A stretch of 64,000 nucleotides of DNA from Microbacterium schleiferi (GCF_015565955.1 NZ_CP064760.1:3224001-3288000); one strand, 5' to 3'. Positions 54,255 through 64,000 are shown, counted from the stretch's first letter. Numbers and translations are program-made. Notes: generated by a model not told the origin, from the letters alone.

Positions 54255-55625
54255 TTAGGGCTCGGCGCGCTCGAGGAGTTCGATCCGCGCGACCAGCCCC
54301 GCCCGCTTCGGCGACCGCGCCGGGAGCATTGACAGACACAGCCGCAGCACCTCGACGTCGTCGGCTCCAGCATCCGTGTCAGCGAACGCGAGCAGCACGT
54401 CCAGGCTCGCCTCGGCCACCAGGGCCTCCCGCAGCGTGACCCGCACCGTGTCGCGGAACTCCTCCACGCCCGGCGCCGTCGAGTCTGGAAGCACGTCGCC
54501 ACGGTAGGCGGCGAGCGCGACCCGATGCGCGCCGCGGTCGAGCAGCGAGAGCACCTGGTGCGCGTCGGTTTCCAGCGGTGTCGTGAGCCGGTAGGGCCGG
54601 GACTCGGGGGCGAGCGAGGGCGCGACCCGCTCGAGGATCTTGCGCAGCCGCACCATCTCGGCGCGCAGCGTCGTGCTGGCCTCCGGGTCGCCGTACACGA
54701 GCTCGCCGAGGAGGTCGGCTGAGACGCCCTGGCGGTGGGTGGCGAGGCACAGCAGGATCTCGGCATGGCGGGTGGTGAGCTCGCTCACTCGCAGGTGTCC
54801 GTCTGCGAGGGTCTCCAGGAGAGCGCGGTCACGGCCCAGCACCCGCAGGGTCGCGACGACGGATGCCGAGGCCGGCCGCATGCGACGGGGCTGAGGCGTG
54901 TCGGCATCCGCCCGGTCCGCCGTCGCTGCCGTGCGCGGGGCGGCCGCCCGTTCCCGCAGGCGCGCGAGCAGCAACTCTCCCTCCACGGCGCGGGCCGTCG
55001 CGTCGACCAGGAGCTGGGCCTGAGCGGATGCCGCCGGATCGTCGCCGGTCACGTCGATGACGCCCAGGAGCCGGCGGGTCTCGGGGTCGTGCACGGGCGC
55101 CGCGGTGCACGACCACGGCTGAACGAGCCGGTTGAAGTGCTCCGCGCCGCGGATCTGGACGGATCGATCCAGGGCGAGCGCGGTTCCCGGCGCTGCCGTG
55201 CCGACCGCCGTCTCTGACCAATCAGCCCCGGGGACGAACCCCATGTCGCCGGTCAAGGAGCGCAGCGTGCGGTCGCCCTCGACCCAGAGCAGTCGCCCGG
55301 CTGCATCCCCGACGGCGACGATGACGCCGGAATCCTCGGCGGCACCGGGGATCAGCAGCCCCCGGATCATGTCCATGACCGACCCGAGCGGATGCTGTGC
55401 CCGCAGCAGCTCGAGTTCCTCGGCGCTCAGGGCCAGCGGCGGAAGGCCCTCGACACCCACACGCCCCTCACGCGAGCGGCGCCAACTCTCCCGCACGACC
55501 CCTCGCACATCGGCGACCCGCGCATCGCCGTCGTTGCCGAGCACGAACTCCTCGCGGGCGCGCTCGATGATCAGCCTCGAAGAGTCGGGGGTGGAACCCG
55601 ACCCCGGGGACCACGGCGAGGGCAT
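54255..55625 (-). CDS. GAF-domain transcriptional regulator
   Basis: 456 residues from [10 protein letters not shown] (a 39-residue upstream extension is rejected because it overlaps the cofD promoter region). The AcoR-type sensor region has [14 protein letters not shown] and [22 protein letters not shown]. The C-terminal part has a winged-helix look, [20 protein letters not shown] and [17 protein letters not shown]. No AAA domain or Fis helix is present. It probably activates the aldehyde dehydrogenase gene 151 bp downstream. Confidence 0.85.
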   Translation of the reverse strand: MPSPWSPGSGSTPDSSRLIIERAREEFVLGNDGDARVADVRGVVRESWRRSREGRVGVEGLPPLALSAEELELLRAQHPLGSVMDMIRGLLIPGAAEDSGVIVAVGDAAGRLLWVEGDRTLRSLTGDMGFVPGADWSETAVGTAAPGTALALDRSVQIRGAEHFNRLVQPWSCTAAPVHDPETRRLLGVIDVTGDDPAASAQAQLLVDATARAVEGELLLARLRERAAAPRTAATADRADADTPQPRRMRPASASVVATLRVLGRDRALLETLADGHLRVSELTTRHAEILLCLATHRQGVSADLLGELVYGDPEASTTLRAEMVRLRKILERVAPSLAPESRPYRLTTPLETDAHQVLSLLDRGAHRVALAAYRGDVLPDSTAPGVEEFRDTVRVTLREALVAEASLDVLLAFADTDAGADDVEVLRLCLSMLPARSPKRAGLVARIELLERAEP

Positions 55626-55731
55626 GCGGACTCCGATCGGCGCTGATCGTGATCGGCGCGAGTGTCTGCCCGCGCCGGTGCGCTCCAGTGTAGGCGCGGC
55701 GGCGCGCGCTGTCGCCGGGTAGCGTTGCCCC

Positions 55732-56724
55732 GTGCGGATCACGGTGCTCTCAGGTGGTGTCGGCGGCGCGCGCTTTGTGAGTGGCGTGCGCGAATGGGCA
55801 CGTCGGGATGCCGCAGCGCAGAGCCTTGCCGAGGATGCAGCTCACGACATCCGTGTGGTCGTGAACACGGGCGATGACTGGTGGCTCGCGGGACTGCGGA
55901 TCGCGCCTGACCACGACTCACTGCTGTATTCACTGAGCGGTCAGAACGACACGGAGCGCGGGTGGGGCCGGCGCGAGGAGACGGAGCGGGTCGCGGCAGA
56001 GCTCCAGGCGTGGGGCGTGACGCCCTCCTGGTTCACGCTCGGTGATCTCGACCTCGGCGTGCACATCGCCCGCACCGCGTGGCTGCGGGCCGGGGTGCCG
56101 CTGAGCGAGGTCTACCGGCGACTCGGGGAGCGCTGGCCGCTCGGGGCGACGCTCATTCCCGCGACCGAGGACGAGGTCGACACCCACGTGCACACCACCG
56201 ATGGCCAGCGCATGCACTTTCAGGAATGGTGGACGAGGCACCGCGCCGGCATCCCGGCCGTGCGCTTCGAGAACGCCGGGATCGAGACGGCACAGCCCTC
56301 CCCGGAAGCCCTCGAGGCGATCGCGGATGCCGACGTCGTCCTGATCGCTCCGTCAAACCCCGTCGTCTCCATCGGACCGATCCTCGGCATCCCCGGCCTG
56401 CGCGACGCGGTTCGCGCGACGTCCGCTCCTGTCGTGGGAGTCGCGCCCGTCATCGGCGGGAGGGTCGTGCGCGGCATGGCCGACGCGTGCCTCACCGCTA
56501 TCGGGGTCGAGACGGATGCCGCAGCCATCGCCCGACACTATGCTGCTCGCGGCGCAGATGGCGTACTGGATGGCTGGCTCCTCGCGGAGGAAGACGCGGC
56601 ATCCGTTGATGGACTCACCCAGGACGGCATCCTGACCCGCGCGGTTCCGCTGTGGATGCGGGATGCCGACACCTCCGCCGCTCTCGCCGGCAACGCGATC
56701 GCCCTGGCCCGCGACGTGCGCTGA
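55732..56724 (+). CDS. cofD: 2-phospho-L-lactate transferase / FbiA-type F420 synthesis protein
   Basis: 330 residues with a GTG start. It has the family start MRITVLSGGVGGARFVSG, NTGDDWWLAGLRIAPDHDSLLYSLSG, LGDLDLGVHIAR and IAPSNPVVSIGPIL. CofD/FbiA joins a phospho-lactate or phosphoenolpyruvate-derived unit to Fo in coenzyme F420 synthesis. No cofE/fbiB lies next to it in this window. Confidence 0.95.
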   Translation: MRITVLSGGVGGARFVSGVREWARRDAAAQSLAEDAAHDIRVVVNTGDDWWLAGLRIAPDHDSLLYSLSGQNDTERGWGRREETERVAAELQAWGVTPSWFTLGDLDLGVHIARTAWLRAGVPLSEVYRRLGERWPLGATLIPATEDEVDTHVHTTDGQRMHFQEWWTRHRAGIPAVRFENAGIETAQPSPEALEAIADADVVLIAPSNPVVSIGPILGIPGLRDAVRATSAPVVGVAPVIGGRVVRGMADACLTAIGVETDAAAIARHYAARGADGVLDGWLLAEEDAASVDGLTQDGILTRAVPLWMRDADTSAALAGNAIALARDVR

Positions 56725-56857
56725 GGCTGCCGCTGGTCGCAGGTTGAGTGGTCAGCGGCCACACGTCAAGAGGGTGGCTTTCCTCGGCGATGTGAGCGAT
56801 GGTGGCGATGGTTGGGTGGAACCCGCCGCCCCGACCACGCACCACAAGGAGGACCCG

Positions 56858-57892
56858 ATGAAAGCTGTGCAATACCGCGAGATCGGCAAAGGCCCCGAGG
56901 TCGTTGACATCGACGTACCCGAACCGGGACCCGGGGAGATCCGACTCAAGGTGCTCGCCGCAGGCCTCTGTCACTCGGACTGGTTCCTGATGGATCTGCC
57001 CGAGGACCAGTACGTCTACCCGCTTCCGTTGACCCTCGGACACGAGGGAGTCGGCGAGGTCGAGAAGCTCGGCGACGGCGTCGACGGCGTGCAGGTTGGC
57101 GAGCGCTACGCGATCTACGGGCCCTGGGGATGCGGCGTCTGTCACGCCTGCGCACAGGGCAAGGAGAACTACTGCCCGCACGCGGCCGAGATGGGAATCG
57201 CCCCTCCGGGCCTGGGCGCGCCGGGGGCGATGGCCGAATACGTCATCGTCGACGACAAGCGACACCTGGCTCCCCTCGGCGATCTCGACCCGGTCGAGTC
57301 GGCGTCGCTCACGGATGCCGGACTCACGCCCTACCACGCGATCGCCGCGGCCCGAGACAAGCTCACCCCCGGAACGACGGCAGTCGTGATCGGAGTCGGG
57401 GGCCTCGGCCACCTCGGGATCCAGATCCTTCGCGCCACGACAGCCGCGACCGTGATCGCCGCCGACGTCTCTGACGACAAGCTGGAGCTTGCCCGTAAAG
57501 TCGGCGCCCATCACACGCTCCGCTCCGACGACGACGCCGTGGCACGCATCCGCGAACTGACCGGCGGGGAGGGTGCTGTGGCGGTATTCGACTTCGTCGG
57601 CATCCAACCCACGATCGATCTGGCCCGCGAGACCATCGCCGCCGACGGGTTCATCCACATCGTCGGCATCGGCGGCGGAACGCTGCCGACCGGCTTCTTC
57701 TCGACCCCCTACGGCGCCGCTGTTCGCGCTCCCTACTGGGGGACGCGACCGGAGCTGCTCGAGGTGCTGGACCTGGCGCGCGCGGGCGCGATCGGCGTGC
57801 ACGTCGAGCGGTACGGCTTCGACCAGGCGGTCGAGGCCTATCAGCGACTGCACGACGGCGCCGTGCAAGGCCGCGCCGTGATCGTGCCGTAG
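56858..57892 (+). CDS. Zinc-dependent alcohol dehydrogenase
   Basis: 344 residues from MKAVQYREIGKGPEV, with AAGGAGGACCCG upstream. Catalytic zinc ligands are in GLCHSDWF and LGHEGVGEV. The structural site is CGVCHACAQGKENYC. GVGGLGHLGIQ is the NAD-binding loop. It is similar in size and layout to the enzyme in the catabolic island but lies in the core region. The substrate is unknown. Confidence 0.93.
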   Translation: MKAVQYREIGKGPEVVDIDVPEPGPGEIRLKVLAAGLCHSDWFLMDLPEDQYVYPLPLTLGHEGVGEVEKLGDGVDGVQVGERYAIYGPWGCGVCHACAQGKENYCPHAAEMGIAPPGLGAPGAMAEYVIVDDKRHLAPLGDLDPVESASLTDAGLTPYHAIAAARDKLTPGTTAVVIGVGGLGHLGIQILRATTAATVIAADVSDDKLELARKVGAHHTLRSDDDAVARIRELTGGEGAVAVFDFVGIQPTIDLARETIAADGFIHIVGIGGGTLPTGFFSTPYGAAVRAPYWGTRPELLEVLDLARAGAIGVHVERYGFDQAVEAYQRLHDGAVQGRAVIVP

Positions 57893-57901
57893 TCACCCTA
57901 T

Positions 57902-57958
57902 TCGACTGTCACAGACCGCGCGTTCCGGCGATCGGGCGCAGCGGTTTGTGACAGTCGA
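57902..57958. terminator. Stem-loop between convergent genes
   Basis: TCGACTGTCACAGACCGC (57,902-57,919) pairs with GCGGTTTGTGACAGTCGA (57,941-57,958), one mismatch in 18. It lies 9 bp after the alcohol dehydrogenase stop and serves as a likely bidirectional terminator with the CCA-adding enzyme gene. Confidence 0.65.
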
Positions 57959-57994
57959 GCCTCGGGGTTCAGGCTCGGGCGGCCCACCACTGCT

Positions 57995-59410
57995 TCAGGC
58001 GCCGCTCGGCCTCGGCCTCCCGAGCACCCCCTCATCCAGCCGCAGATCGAGCAGGAACCGGTACGCCTCACCGACCTCCCGGCCGGGACGGATGCCGAGC
58101 ACCTCCTGGATGCGGTTCCCGTCGAGCTCGGGGCGCATCGCGTTGAGTTCTTCCTGCGCCGCAAGCTCCGCGATGCGGCGCTCGATGTCGTCGTACGCGG
58201 ATGCCAGGCGCGATGCCTTCCGCTTGTTGCGGGTCGTCACATCGGCGCGGGTCAGGATGTGCAAACGCTCGAGTTCGTCACCGGCATCCCGCACATATCG
58301 CCGGACGGCGGAATCGGTCCACGCACCCTCGGCGTACCCGAAGAACCGCAGGTGCAGCTCGATGAGCGTCGTGACGGTATCGATCGTCGCCGCGTCGAAC
58401 CGCAGCTCCTTGAGGCGCTTGCGCGCCATCCGCGCACCCTTGATGTCGTGGTGGTGGAACGTGACTCCGCCGCCCGGCTCGAGCCGACGCGTCGCCGGCT
58501 TGCCGATGTCGTGCAGCAGCGCCGCCAGTCGCAGCGGAACGTCGGGCCCGGCATCCGGATGCCGCTCGTGTTCGAGCTCGATGGCCTGCCGAACGACCGT
58601 CAACGAGTGCTCGTAGACGTCCTTGTGGTGGTGGTGCTCGTCGATCTCGAGACGCAGCGCCGGAACCTCGGGCAGGAACTGCTCCATGAGGCCCGTCTCG
58701 ACCAGCAGACGGATGCCGCGCAAGGGATCCTCGGTCTGCATGAGCCGCACGAGCTCGCTGTGAATGCGCTCGGCGCTCACGATCTGCAGGCTCTCACGCA
58801 GCCGGTGCATGGCCGAGATCGTGTCGGCATCGACCTCGAACGACAACTGCGACGCGAATCGGGCGGCGCGCAGCATCCGAAGCGGATCATCCCCGAAGCT
58901 CACGTCAGGGTCGGCGGGAGTCCGCAGCCGCTGCGCGAGAAGATCCTCGACCCCGCCCGCGGGATCCACGAGCTTCTGAGACGGGACCCGCAACGCCATG
59001 GCGTTGACGGTGAAGTCGCGACGCACGAGATCGCCCTCGAGAGTCTCGCCGAACTCGACAGTCGGCTTACGCGTCACGCCGTCATAGCTGTCGGCCCGGT
59101 ACGTCGTGATCTCGACCTGTTCGGCACCGCCACCGGGAAGCGCGATCCGCGCTCCGATCGTGCCGAACTCCCGCCCGATGTCCCAGTGCGCGGTGCTCAG
59201 CGGAGCCACAATGCGCAGGATGTCGTCGGGCCGCGCGTTCGTCGTGAAGTCGAGGTCGTGCGTGCTCCGGCCGAGCAGCGCGTCGCGCACGGGCCCGCCG
59301 ACGATGGCCAGTTCGAAGCCCGCCTGCTCGAATGCCGCCGCAACCGTTGCCACGACGGGGGAGGTGGCGAGAGAGCCCAGGCGCGCGACACCCTCAGCCA
59401 TGTTCAGCAT
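57995..59410 (-). CDS. CCA-adding tRNA nucleotidyltransferase
   Basis: 471 residues. The head has VGGPVRDALLGRSTHDLDFTTNARP (GG...D-x-D catalytic pair), followed by RRDFTVNAMAL and the flexible loop GVEDLLAQRLRTPADPDVSFGDDPLRMLRAARFASQL. The C-terminal part holds an HD domain (LLHDIGKPATR and HHHDIKGARMA). It is the actinobacterial PcnA/CCA type. The third-codon Met (MAEGVARLG) is an alternative start. Confidence 0.96.
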   Translation of the reverse strand: MLNMAEGVARLGSLATSPVVATVAAAFEQAGFELAIVGGPVRDALLGRSTHDLDFTTNARPDDILRIVAPLSTAHWDIGREFGTIGARIALPGGGAEQVEITTYRADSYDGVTRKPTVEFGETLEGDLVRRDFTVNAMALRVPSQKLVDPAGGVEDLLAQRLRTPADPDVSFGDDPLRMLRAARFASQLSFEVDADTISAMHRLRESLQIVSAERIHSELVRLMQTEDPLRGIRLLVETGLMEQFLPEVPALRLEIDEHHHHKDVYEHSLTVVRQAIELEHERHPDAGPDVPLRLAALLHDIGKPATRRLEPGGGVTFHHHDIKGARMARKRLKELRFDAATIDTVTTLIELHLRFFGYAEGAWTDSAVRRYVRDAGDELERLHILTRADVTTRNKRKASRLASAYDDIERRIAELAAQEELNAMRPELDGNRIQEVLGIRPGREVGEAYRFLLDLRLDEGVLGRPRPSGA

Positions 59411-59840
59411 GGATCGAGCCTACCGTCGGCCTTTCGGCGTTCCCGAGCTGAGGTCAGTTCGCTGCGCGGGGTTGTCCTGTTGGTCCGCTGCACCGTCTTG
59501 GGGTCCGCGGAGCGGGGTGCGGGTCAGGGGGACATGCCCTCGCCGGCTTTGCCGGCTCCCGCCAGACCCGGTGCCAGCCCCCTGACCCCCACCCCGCTCC
59601 GCTCCCAGCTCTCGAGCGGATGCCTCACTCCGCACCTCGAGGCCAGGACACGCCGCCCTCGCCGGCTGCGCCGGCTCCCGCCAGACCCGGTGCCAGCCCC
59701 CTGACCCGTACCCCGCTCCGCTCCCAGCATCTGGGCGCATCCGCCGTTCGGCACCTCAACGTCGGAACCTGCCTTCGCCGGCTGGCGCCGGCTCTGGCGA
59801 GACCCGAGGCCAGTGTCGGGCGGATGGGCCGTTCCGCGGG
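59411..59840. repeat. Intergenic repeat block
   Basis: Two direct copies of about 73 bp (59,537-59,609 and 59,656-59,728) share CCGCCAGACCCGGTGCCAGC and ACCCCGCTCCGCTCCCAGC. A partial third copy is at 59,771-59,821. An inverted copy of their 3' part, GGAGCGGGGTGCGGGTCAGG, starts at 59,509. No gene is supported. Confidence 0.7.
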
Positions 59841-61385
59841 TCAGGCGACGGGATCGAGGAAGCCGAGGAACGCGAGCTCGCGCACGCGGGGCAGGAGGTC
59901 GGCGCGAAGGGCCGCGGCATCCACCTCGAGCAGCTGAGCGATCGCATCGATGAGCACCCCGACCGGAAGGTCGCCGTCGCACGCACCGACCAGCGCCGCA
60001 AGTCCGGGGTCAACGGTGAGGGTCCGTCCGAACCCTCGGCCCTGGCGCAGTTCGATGACGGTGGGATCCTCGGCCCCGGGCACGAAGTGACGCGCTTCGG
60101 TGACGTCGGACGGGGTGGTGAGAACGGACGCCGCGAGCCCCGCATCGTCTCGCGCACCCAGCACATCGTGCACCGCGAGGGCTCGGGCAAGGTCCGCGCC
60201 GAGGCCCTCCTGCGGCGCTGACGAGGTCACGCGCTCGTAGCGCGAGAGTGCCGTGGTGCCCGGCGCCGGTCGGCGCAGCAGAACGTACCCGAATCCGATG
60301 CCGGTGACCCCGCGCTCCTCGAAGTCCTGAAGCCACAGGTCGATCAGCGCGGCGTACTCGGGTGAGCCCGGTTGCGTTCCACCGTCCCGCACCCACAGCT
60401 GCGCATACTCGAGCGGGCTGAGCACCTCGCGCTCGATAATCCACGCATCCATCGAGACGGATGCCGCAGCCACCCACTCCCGCACCCGTTCAAGCCCGTC
60501 ACGGTCTTCGCGGTACTCCCAGTTGCCCAGGAACTGCGCGACGCCGCCGTCCGTGAGCACGTCCGCGACGCCGGTCACGACCTGGCGCACGAGATCGTCG
60601 CCGACTGCGCCGCCGTCGCGGTACTCGTACGCCGGCGCAGCCGCCCCCTCAGCCGTCGTGCCGCGGGGGGTGATGACGAAGGGCGGATTGGACACGACGC
60701 GATCGAAACGCTCGCCCGCCACCGGGTCGAACAGGCTCCCGCTGCGCACCTCGACGCCCTCGACACCGTTGAGGAGCGCCGTGAGACGCGCGAACCCGAG
60801 GGCGCGCAGCGAGATGTCGGTCGCGACGACCTCATCGGCGTACAGGCGCGCGCGAAGGGCCTGGATGCCGCACCCGGTGCCGAGGTCCAGCACGCGTCGC
60901 GCGGGCGTGGGTAGCTGCAGGGAGGCGAGAGTCAGCGAGGCCCCTCCGACGCCGAGCACGTGGTCGGTCGGCAGCGCGCCCTCGAGGGCCGCTTCGTCGA
61001 GATCACTCGCGATCCACCACTCGCCGTCGTCGGCATCCGACGCGCCGCCCCATTCCTGCGGGCGCACCAGCGCCGCAGGCACGACGGTGTCGCCCTCCAT
61101 CGTGGCCAGGCCGAGCGAGACGAGCCCCGCCACACCCGTACGCGGGAGCGCGGCCTCCACGGCCGCGACCGCCTGAGGCATCCCCAGACCCAGCAGACGA
61201 GCGAGGGTCGCCAGGGCATCGTCGCGGTGCGACAGCGCACGCACGGCGGGGCCCCGAAGCCCCCGCCCGATCGCGGCATCGCCGACGGGTCCCCACGCGC
61301 TCCGGAGCGCCGGGGCCGTGAACCCGGCAGCGGTCAGGTCGGACGCGAGGGAAGCACAGATCGCGGGGTCTGGATGAAGGGGCAT
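59841..61385 (-). CDS. Class I SAM-dependent methyltransferase (DUF7059-type)
   Basis: 514 residues from MPLHPDPAICASLASD. Residues 1-150 are a helical N-terminal domain. The SAM domain has VLDLGTGCGIQALRARLYA (motif I), ATDISLRALGFARL (motif II) and VVSNPPFVITPRG, the NPPF motif of methyltransferases acting on planar N atoms of nucleic acids or proteins. A further 200-residue C-terminal domain follows. It is common in Actinobacteria near oriC; the target is unknown. Confidence 0.88.
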   Translation of the reverse strand: MPLHPDPAICASLASDLTAAGFTAPALRSAWGPVGDAAIGRGLRGPAVRALSHRDDALATLARLLGLGMPQAVAAVEAALPRTGVAGLVSLGLATMEGDTVVPAALVRPQEWGGASDADDGEWWIASDLDEAALEGALPTDHVLGVGGASLTLASLQLPTPARRVLDLGTGCGIQALRARLYADEVVATDISLRALGFARLTALLNGVEGVEVRSGSLFDPVAGERFDRVVSNPPFVITPRGTTAEGAAAPAYEYRDGGAVGDDLVRQVVTGVADVLTDGGVAQFLGNWEYREDRDGLERVREWVAAASVSMDAWIIEREVLSPLEYAQLWVRDGGTQPGSPEYAALIDLWLQDFEERGVTGIGFGYVLLRRPAPGTTALSRYERVTSSAPQEGLGADLARALAVHDVLGARDDAGLAASVLTTPSDVTEARHFVPGAEDPTVIELRQGRGFGRTLTVDPGLAALVGACDGDLPVGVLIDAIAQLLEVDAAALRADLLPRVRELAFLGFLDPVA

Positions 61386-61490
61386 CGTCACGGATCCATT
61401 CAAGCGCGGACGGCCTGCGGGATGCTCCGAGGCGCGGACCGTAGAATTCCCGCGGGATCCGCACGATCAGCGGTCGTCCCGCGACACGAC

Positions 61491-63671
61491 ATGACCGCGC
61501 CCACCCCACTCTCCGCATCCGTGCCCCCCGGCACCGCTGCGCCGCGCCGCTGGAGCGGTCTTGCGGGACTGGTTCGGCGCGCGTCAGCCACCCTCGCGAT
61601 CGCGGTGCTCGTGGCCGCCGGCGCCGGTGTCACGGGTGTCGCCCCGGCCGCCGCGACAACGACACCGAGCCCGAGCCCCACTGCCTCGGACCCGCAGGTG
61701 GTGGCTGCGCCTCTTGCCGGCGGCGTGGTCTCGCCCGGCGACTCCCTCGCCATCTCGATCGGTCTCACTGCAGGAACCACGGCACTACCGGCGACCCAGG
61801 CGACCGTCTCGGTGGGCACCGACCCGCTCGCCACGCGGTCAGACATCGACGACTGGCTCGCTTCCCCGGCCGAGGACCGTGCCCCGACGGTCGTCGGTAC
61901 CGCGTCGCTGGATCCGGCAGCGGCCGACGAGCGGGCGAGCGCGATCGTTCGCGTTCCCGCGAGCGATCCCGTCCTCACCGACCGCGCTCCGGGCGTGTAC
62001 CCCGTTCTGACGACCGTGACGGCAGCGGGGCGCACGCTGCAGTCGGCATCCGTCTTCGTCATCCCCACCGCGGCGACGACGGACGTCGCCGTCATCGTGC
62101 CCATCACGGCGCCACCGACCGGGCGCGGGCTGCTCAGCACAGACGACCTCGCCGGGCTCACCGCCCAGGACGGCTCGTTGACGGCGGCACTGACCGGTGT
62201 TCAGGGAACTGACGCGATCATCGCGGTCGATCCCGCGATCCTCGCCGCGATCCGCGTGCTCGGCACCACCGCACCGGCCACGGCCCGCGACTGGCTCACG
62301 CGCTTCGAGGCACTCCCCAACGACCGATTCGCGCTGCAGTTCGGCGACGCTGACCCGGCGGCTCAGGTCGCCGCCGGCGTCGTCCCGCCCCTGGCGCCGA
62401 CGTCGCTGGCCGCCTACATCGACCCGACAGGCTTCGCGGGCGACGACCCCGCACCGACCCCCACCCCCACCGGTACTGCAACGCCCTCGAATTCCGACAC
62501 GGATGACGCATCCGGGCTCCCGACGCTCGACGAACTCATGGACGTCGGCGCGACCACGGCCCTCTGGTGGCCCGAGTCTGTCACGGCAGACGTCCTGTCA
62601 GCCCTCGGCGCCGGCGGCACTCTCACGATCACCGCGACGACCGCGATCGCGACCCCGACGCCTCCCGCCCGCGCGCGCGCCGGGGAAGCGGGCCTCCTGG
62701 TGACGGATGCCGACCTGAGTGCAGCGCTGTCGAGGGCTGCCGATGCTCCCGACGCCCTTGACCGCTCGGCAGCGCTGGCCGAAGCATCCGCCCTCGAGGC
62801 ACTCCCCGCGACCGGGGGCGCGACGATCGTCGCGCTCGATCGCAACCCGGACAGGACCGCGGTCGCGCTGCGTGCGGCTATCGATGCGGCGCAGACCTTT
62901 CCCGGCGCCCGGCCTCTCGCCCTCGGCACCGTCATCAGCGGCGAGCCGGGCGAGGTGTCGATCAGCGATGAGGCGCTGGCCACGGCACGGGTCGACGCGG
63001 TGCCGCGACTGCTGGACGGTGAACAGCGCATCGAGACCTTCGCCAGCGTCATCGCCGACCCGACGCTGCTGACGGGCGTCGAGCGGGCAGAGATCCTGCA
63101 GCTGCTGAGCCTCGGCTGGACCGGACAGGATGCCGCCTGGGCTGAGGCTCTCGACACCCATGCTGCTGCGACGCAGACGACCCTCTCGGCTGTCGGGATC
63201 CTGCCCCCCAGCCCGATCCAGCTCGTGGCCGCCGACGCCGAGATTCCGGTCGGCATCCGCAACGACCTGCCCTACCCGGTCACCGTGACCCTGCATGCGC
63301 ACAGCGACGATCTGCGCCTCGAGGTCGCGGAGGACATCCCCGTCGAGATCGGTCCGGAGCAGAGCACTCGAGCCTCGCTCCCGGTGAAGGCGCGCGTCGG
63401 TAGCGGCACCGTCGAGGTGGACCTCTCGCTCACGAGCCCGACGGGTGTGCGCATCGGACCCGAGCAGTCGCTCGAAGTCAACGTTCGCGCCGACTGGGAG
63501 ACGATCGGTCTCATCGTCCTATCGGTGCTCGCGGCGGCGTTCCTGCTCCTGGGCGCCGTGCGCACCGTGCGCCGGATCAGACGCCGCCCCGAGGCCGAAG
63601 AGCCCGAGACCGCGGGTCCCGACACCACGACGGATGCCGACACCACCGAGCCGCCGAAGGAGCAGTCGTGA
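61491..63671 (+). CDS. DUF6049 family secreted/membrane protein
   Basis: 726 residues from MTAPTPLSASVPPG. A hydrophobic segment (about 31-50, ATLAIAVLVAAGAGVTGVA) acts as signal or anchor. A long extracellular region is rich in Ala/Thr/Pro. A second membrane segment lies near 672-694 (IGLIVLSVLAAAFLLLGAV), followed by a basic then acidic tail. The gene precedes murJ with a 4-bp overlap, the usual actinobacterial order, suggesting a cell-envelope role. Confidence 0.9.
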   Translation: MTAPTPLSASVPPGTAAPRRWSGLAGLVRRASATLAIAVLVAAGAGVTGVAPAAATTTPSPSPTASDPQVVAAPLAGGVVSPGDSLAISIGLTAGTTALPATQATVSVGTDPLATRSDIDDWLASPAEDRAPTVVGTASLDPAAADERASAIVRVPASDPVLTDRAPGVYPVLTTVTAAGRTLQSASVFVIPTAATTDVAVIVPITAPPTGRGLLSTDDLAGLTAQDGSLTAALTGVQGTDAIIAVDPAILAAIRVLGTTAPATARDWLTRFEALPNDRFALQFGDADPAAQVAAGVVPPLAPTSLAAYIDPTGFAGDDPAPTPTPTGTATPSNSDTDDASGLPTLDELMDVGATTALWWPESVTADVLSALGAGGTLTITATTAIATPTPPARARAGEAGLLVTDADLSAALSRAADAPDALDRSAALAEASALEALPATGGATIVALDRNPDRTAVALRAAIDAAQTFPGARPLALGTVISGEPGEVSISDEALATARVDAVPRLLDGEQRIETFASVIADPTLLTGVERAEILQLLSLGWTGQDAAWAEALDTHAAATQTTLSAVGILPPSPIQLVAADAEIPVGIRNDLPYPVTVTLHAHSDDLRLEVAEDIPVEIGPEQSTRASLPVKARVGSGTVEVDLSLTSPTGVRIGPEQSLEVNVRADWETIGLIVLSVLAAAFLLLGAVRTVRRIRRRPEAEEPETAGPDTTTDADTTEPPKEQS

Positions 63672-64000
63672 GTTCTATCGGACGTGCGAGCACCCTCATT
63701 GCCGCGGGCACGCTCGTGTCGCGGCTCACCGGCTTCCTTCGCTCTGTCGTGCTGGTGGCGGCAGTCGGAGCGGTGGGAAGTCGGGCAGCTGACGCATTCA
63801 CGGTCGCCAACCAGCTGCCGAACAACCTCTACGCGATCATCTCGACAGGCCTGCTGACAGCGGTCGTCGTGCCGCAGATCGTGCAGGCTGCCTCGCACGC
63901 CGACGGCGGACGCGCGTTCATCTCCAAGCTCTTCACCCTCGGCACGGTAGCCCTCGTCGTCACCACCGCGATCGGCACGATCGCCGCTCCGCTGCTCGTG
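63668..64000 (+). CDS. murJ: Lipid II flippase MurJ, 5' part
   Basis: The GTG start overlaps the DUF6049 stop (GTGA). The 111 visible residues begin with SSIGRASTLIAAGTLVSRLTGF and continue with the family LRSVVLVAAVGAVGSRAADAFTVANQLPNNLYAIIS, which is the MurJ/MviN N-terminus. The rest lies beyond the window. Confidence 0.95.
   Translation, partial: MSSIGRASTLIAAGTLVSRLTGFLRSVVLVAAVGAVGSRAADAFTVANQLPNNLYAIISTGLLTAVVVPQIVQAASHADGGRAFISKLFTLGTVALVVTTAIGTIAAPLLV

Noticed and set aside
60960-61490. 5' extension of the DUF6049 gene
   Set aside because: It overlaps the N-terminal region of the methyltransferase gene on the other strand and lacks a signal-peptide start; the ATG at 61,491 fits.

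Overview
The window looks like a high-GC actinobacterium of the family Microbacteriaceae, most likely Microbacterium or a close relative. This rests on gene content and order at the right end: rpsF-ssb-rpsR-rplI beside dnaB, cofD, the CCA-adding enzyme, a DUF6049 protein and murJ. It is an inference from families, not a database match.

Right part, about 44,455-64,000: conserved chromosome. It holds dnaB, a spacer with DnaA-box-like sequences, two secreted cell-surface proteins (one a chaplin-like repeat protein with an LAxTG anchor), the rplI-rpsR-ssb-rpsF operon, a TMEM175-like channel, an aldehyde dehydrogenase/DUF779/GAF-regulator group, cofD, a zinc alcohol dehydrogenase, a CCA-adding enzyme, a methyltransferase, a DUF6049 protein and the start of murJ.

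Left part, 1-44,453: accessory DNA abutting the 3' end of dnaB. From 24,811 to 44,453 lies a Tn7-like element. It encodes TnsA, TnsB, TnsC and a large TniQ in one leftward operon. Two defence-like islands flank this operon: a four-gene operon (IF2N-ATPase, HEPN protein, winged-helix protein, PD-(D/E)XK nuclease) next to the left end, and a CBASS-like operon (CD-NTase, separate E2 and E1, JAB peptidase, DUF6602-type nuclease) next to the right end. The right terminus lies 1 bp beyond the dnaB stop codon, so the 3' end of dnaB is the likely attachment site.

A second, related pair of transposon ends (6,789 and 44,331) is interleaved with the first pair. Between the two left ends lies an 18-kb catabolic cluster. 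It encodes, as inferred from families, a whole route from cyclohexanol through cyclohexanone, caprolactone and adipate to adipyl-CoA and beta-oxidation: an SDR, a cyclohexanone-type Baeyer-Villiger monooxygenase, an esterase, a zinc alcohol dehydrogenase, an aldehyde dehydrogenase, a CaiB-type CoA transferase (frameshifted), an acyl-CoA dehydrogenase, an enoyl-CoA hydratase, a hydroxyacyl-CoA dehydrogenase and a thiolase. An AcoR-like activator and a LysR regulator lie within it. A shared CCAATACC motif marks its promoters. An IS1380-family insertion sequence sits on the stop codon of the LysR gene.

The first 6.8 kb carries a small-gene operon with a BrnT-like toxin, a DUF1016 nuclease, an exported HNH-like toxin with a putative immunity gene, a lone prepilin peptidase and a truncated BTAD-type regulator, all typical of integrative or plasmid DNA.
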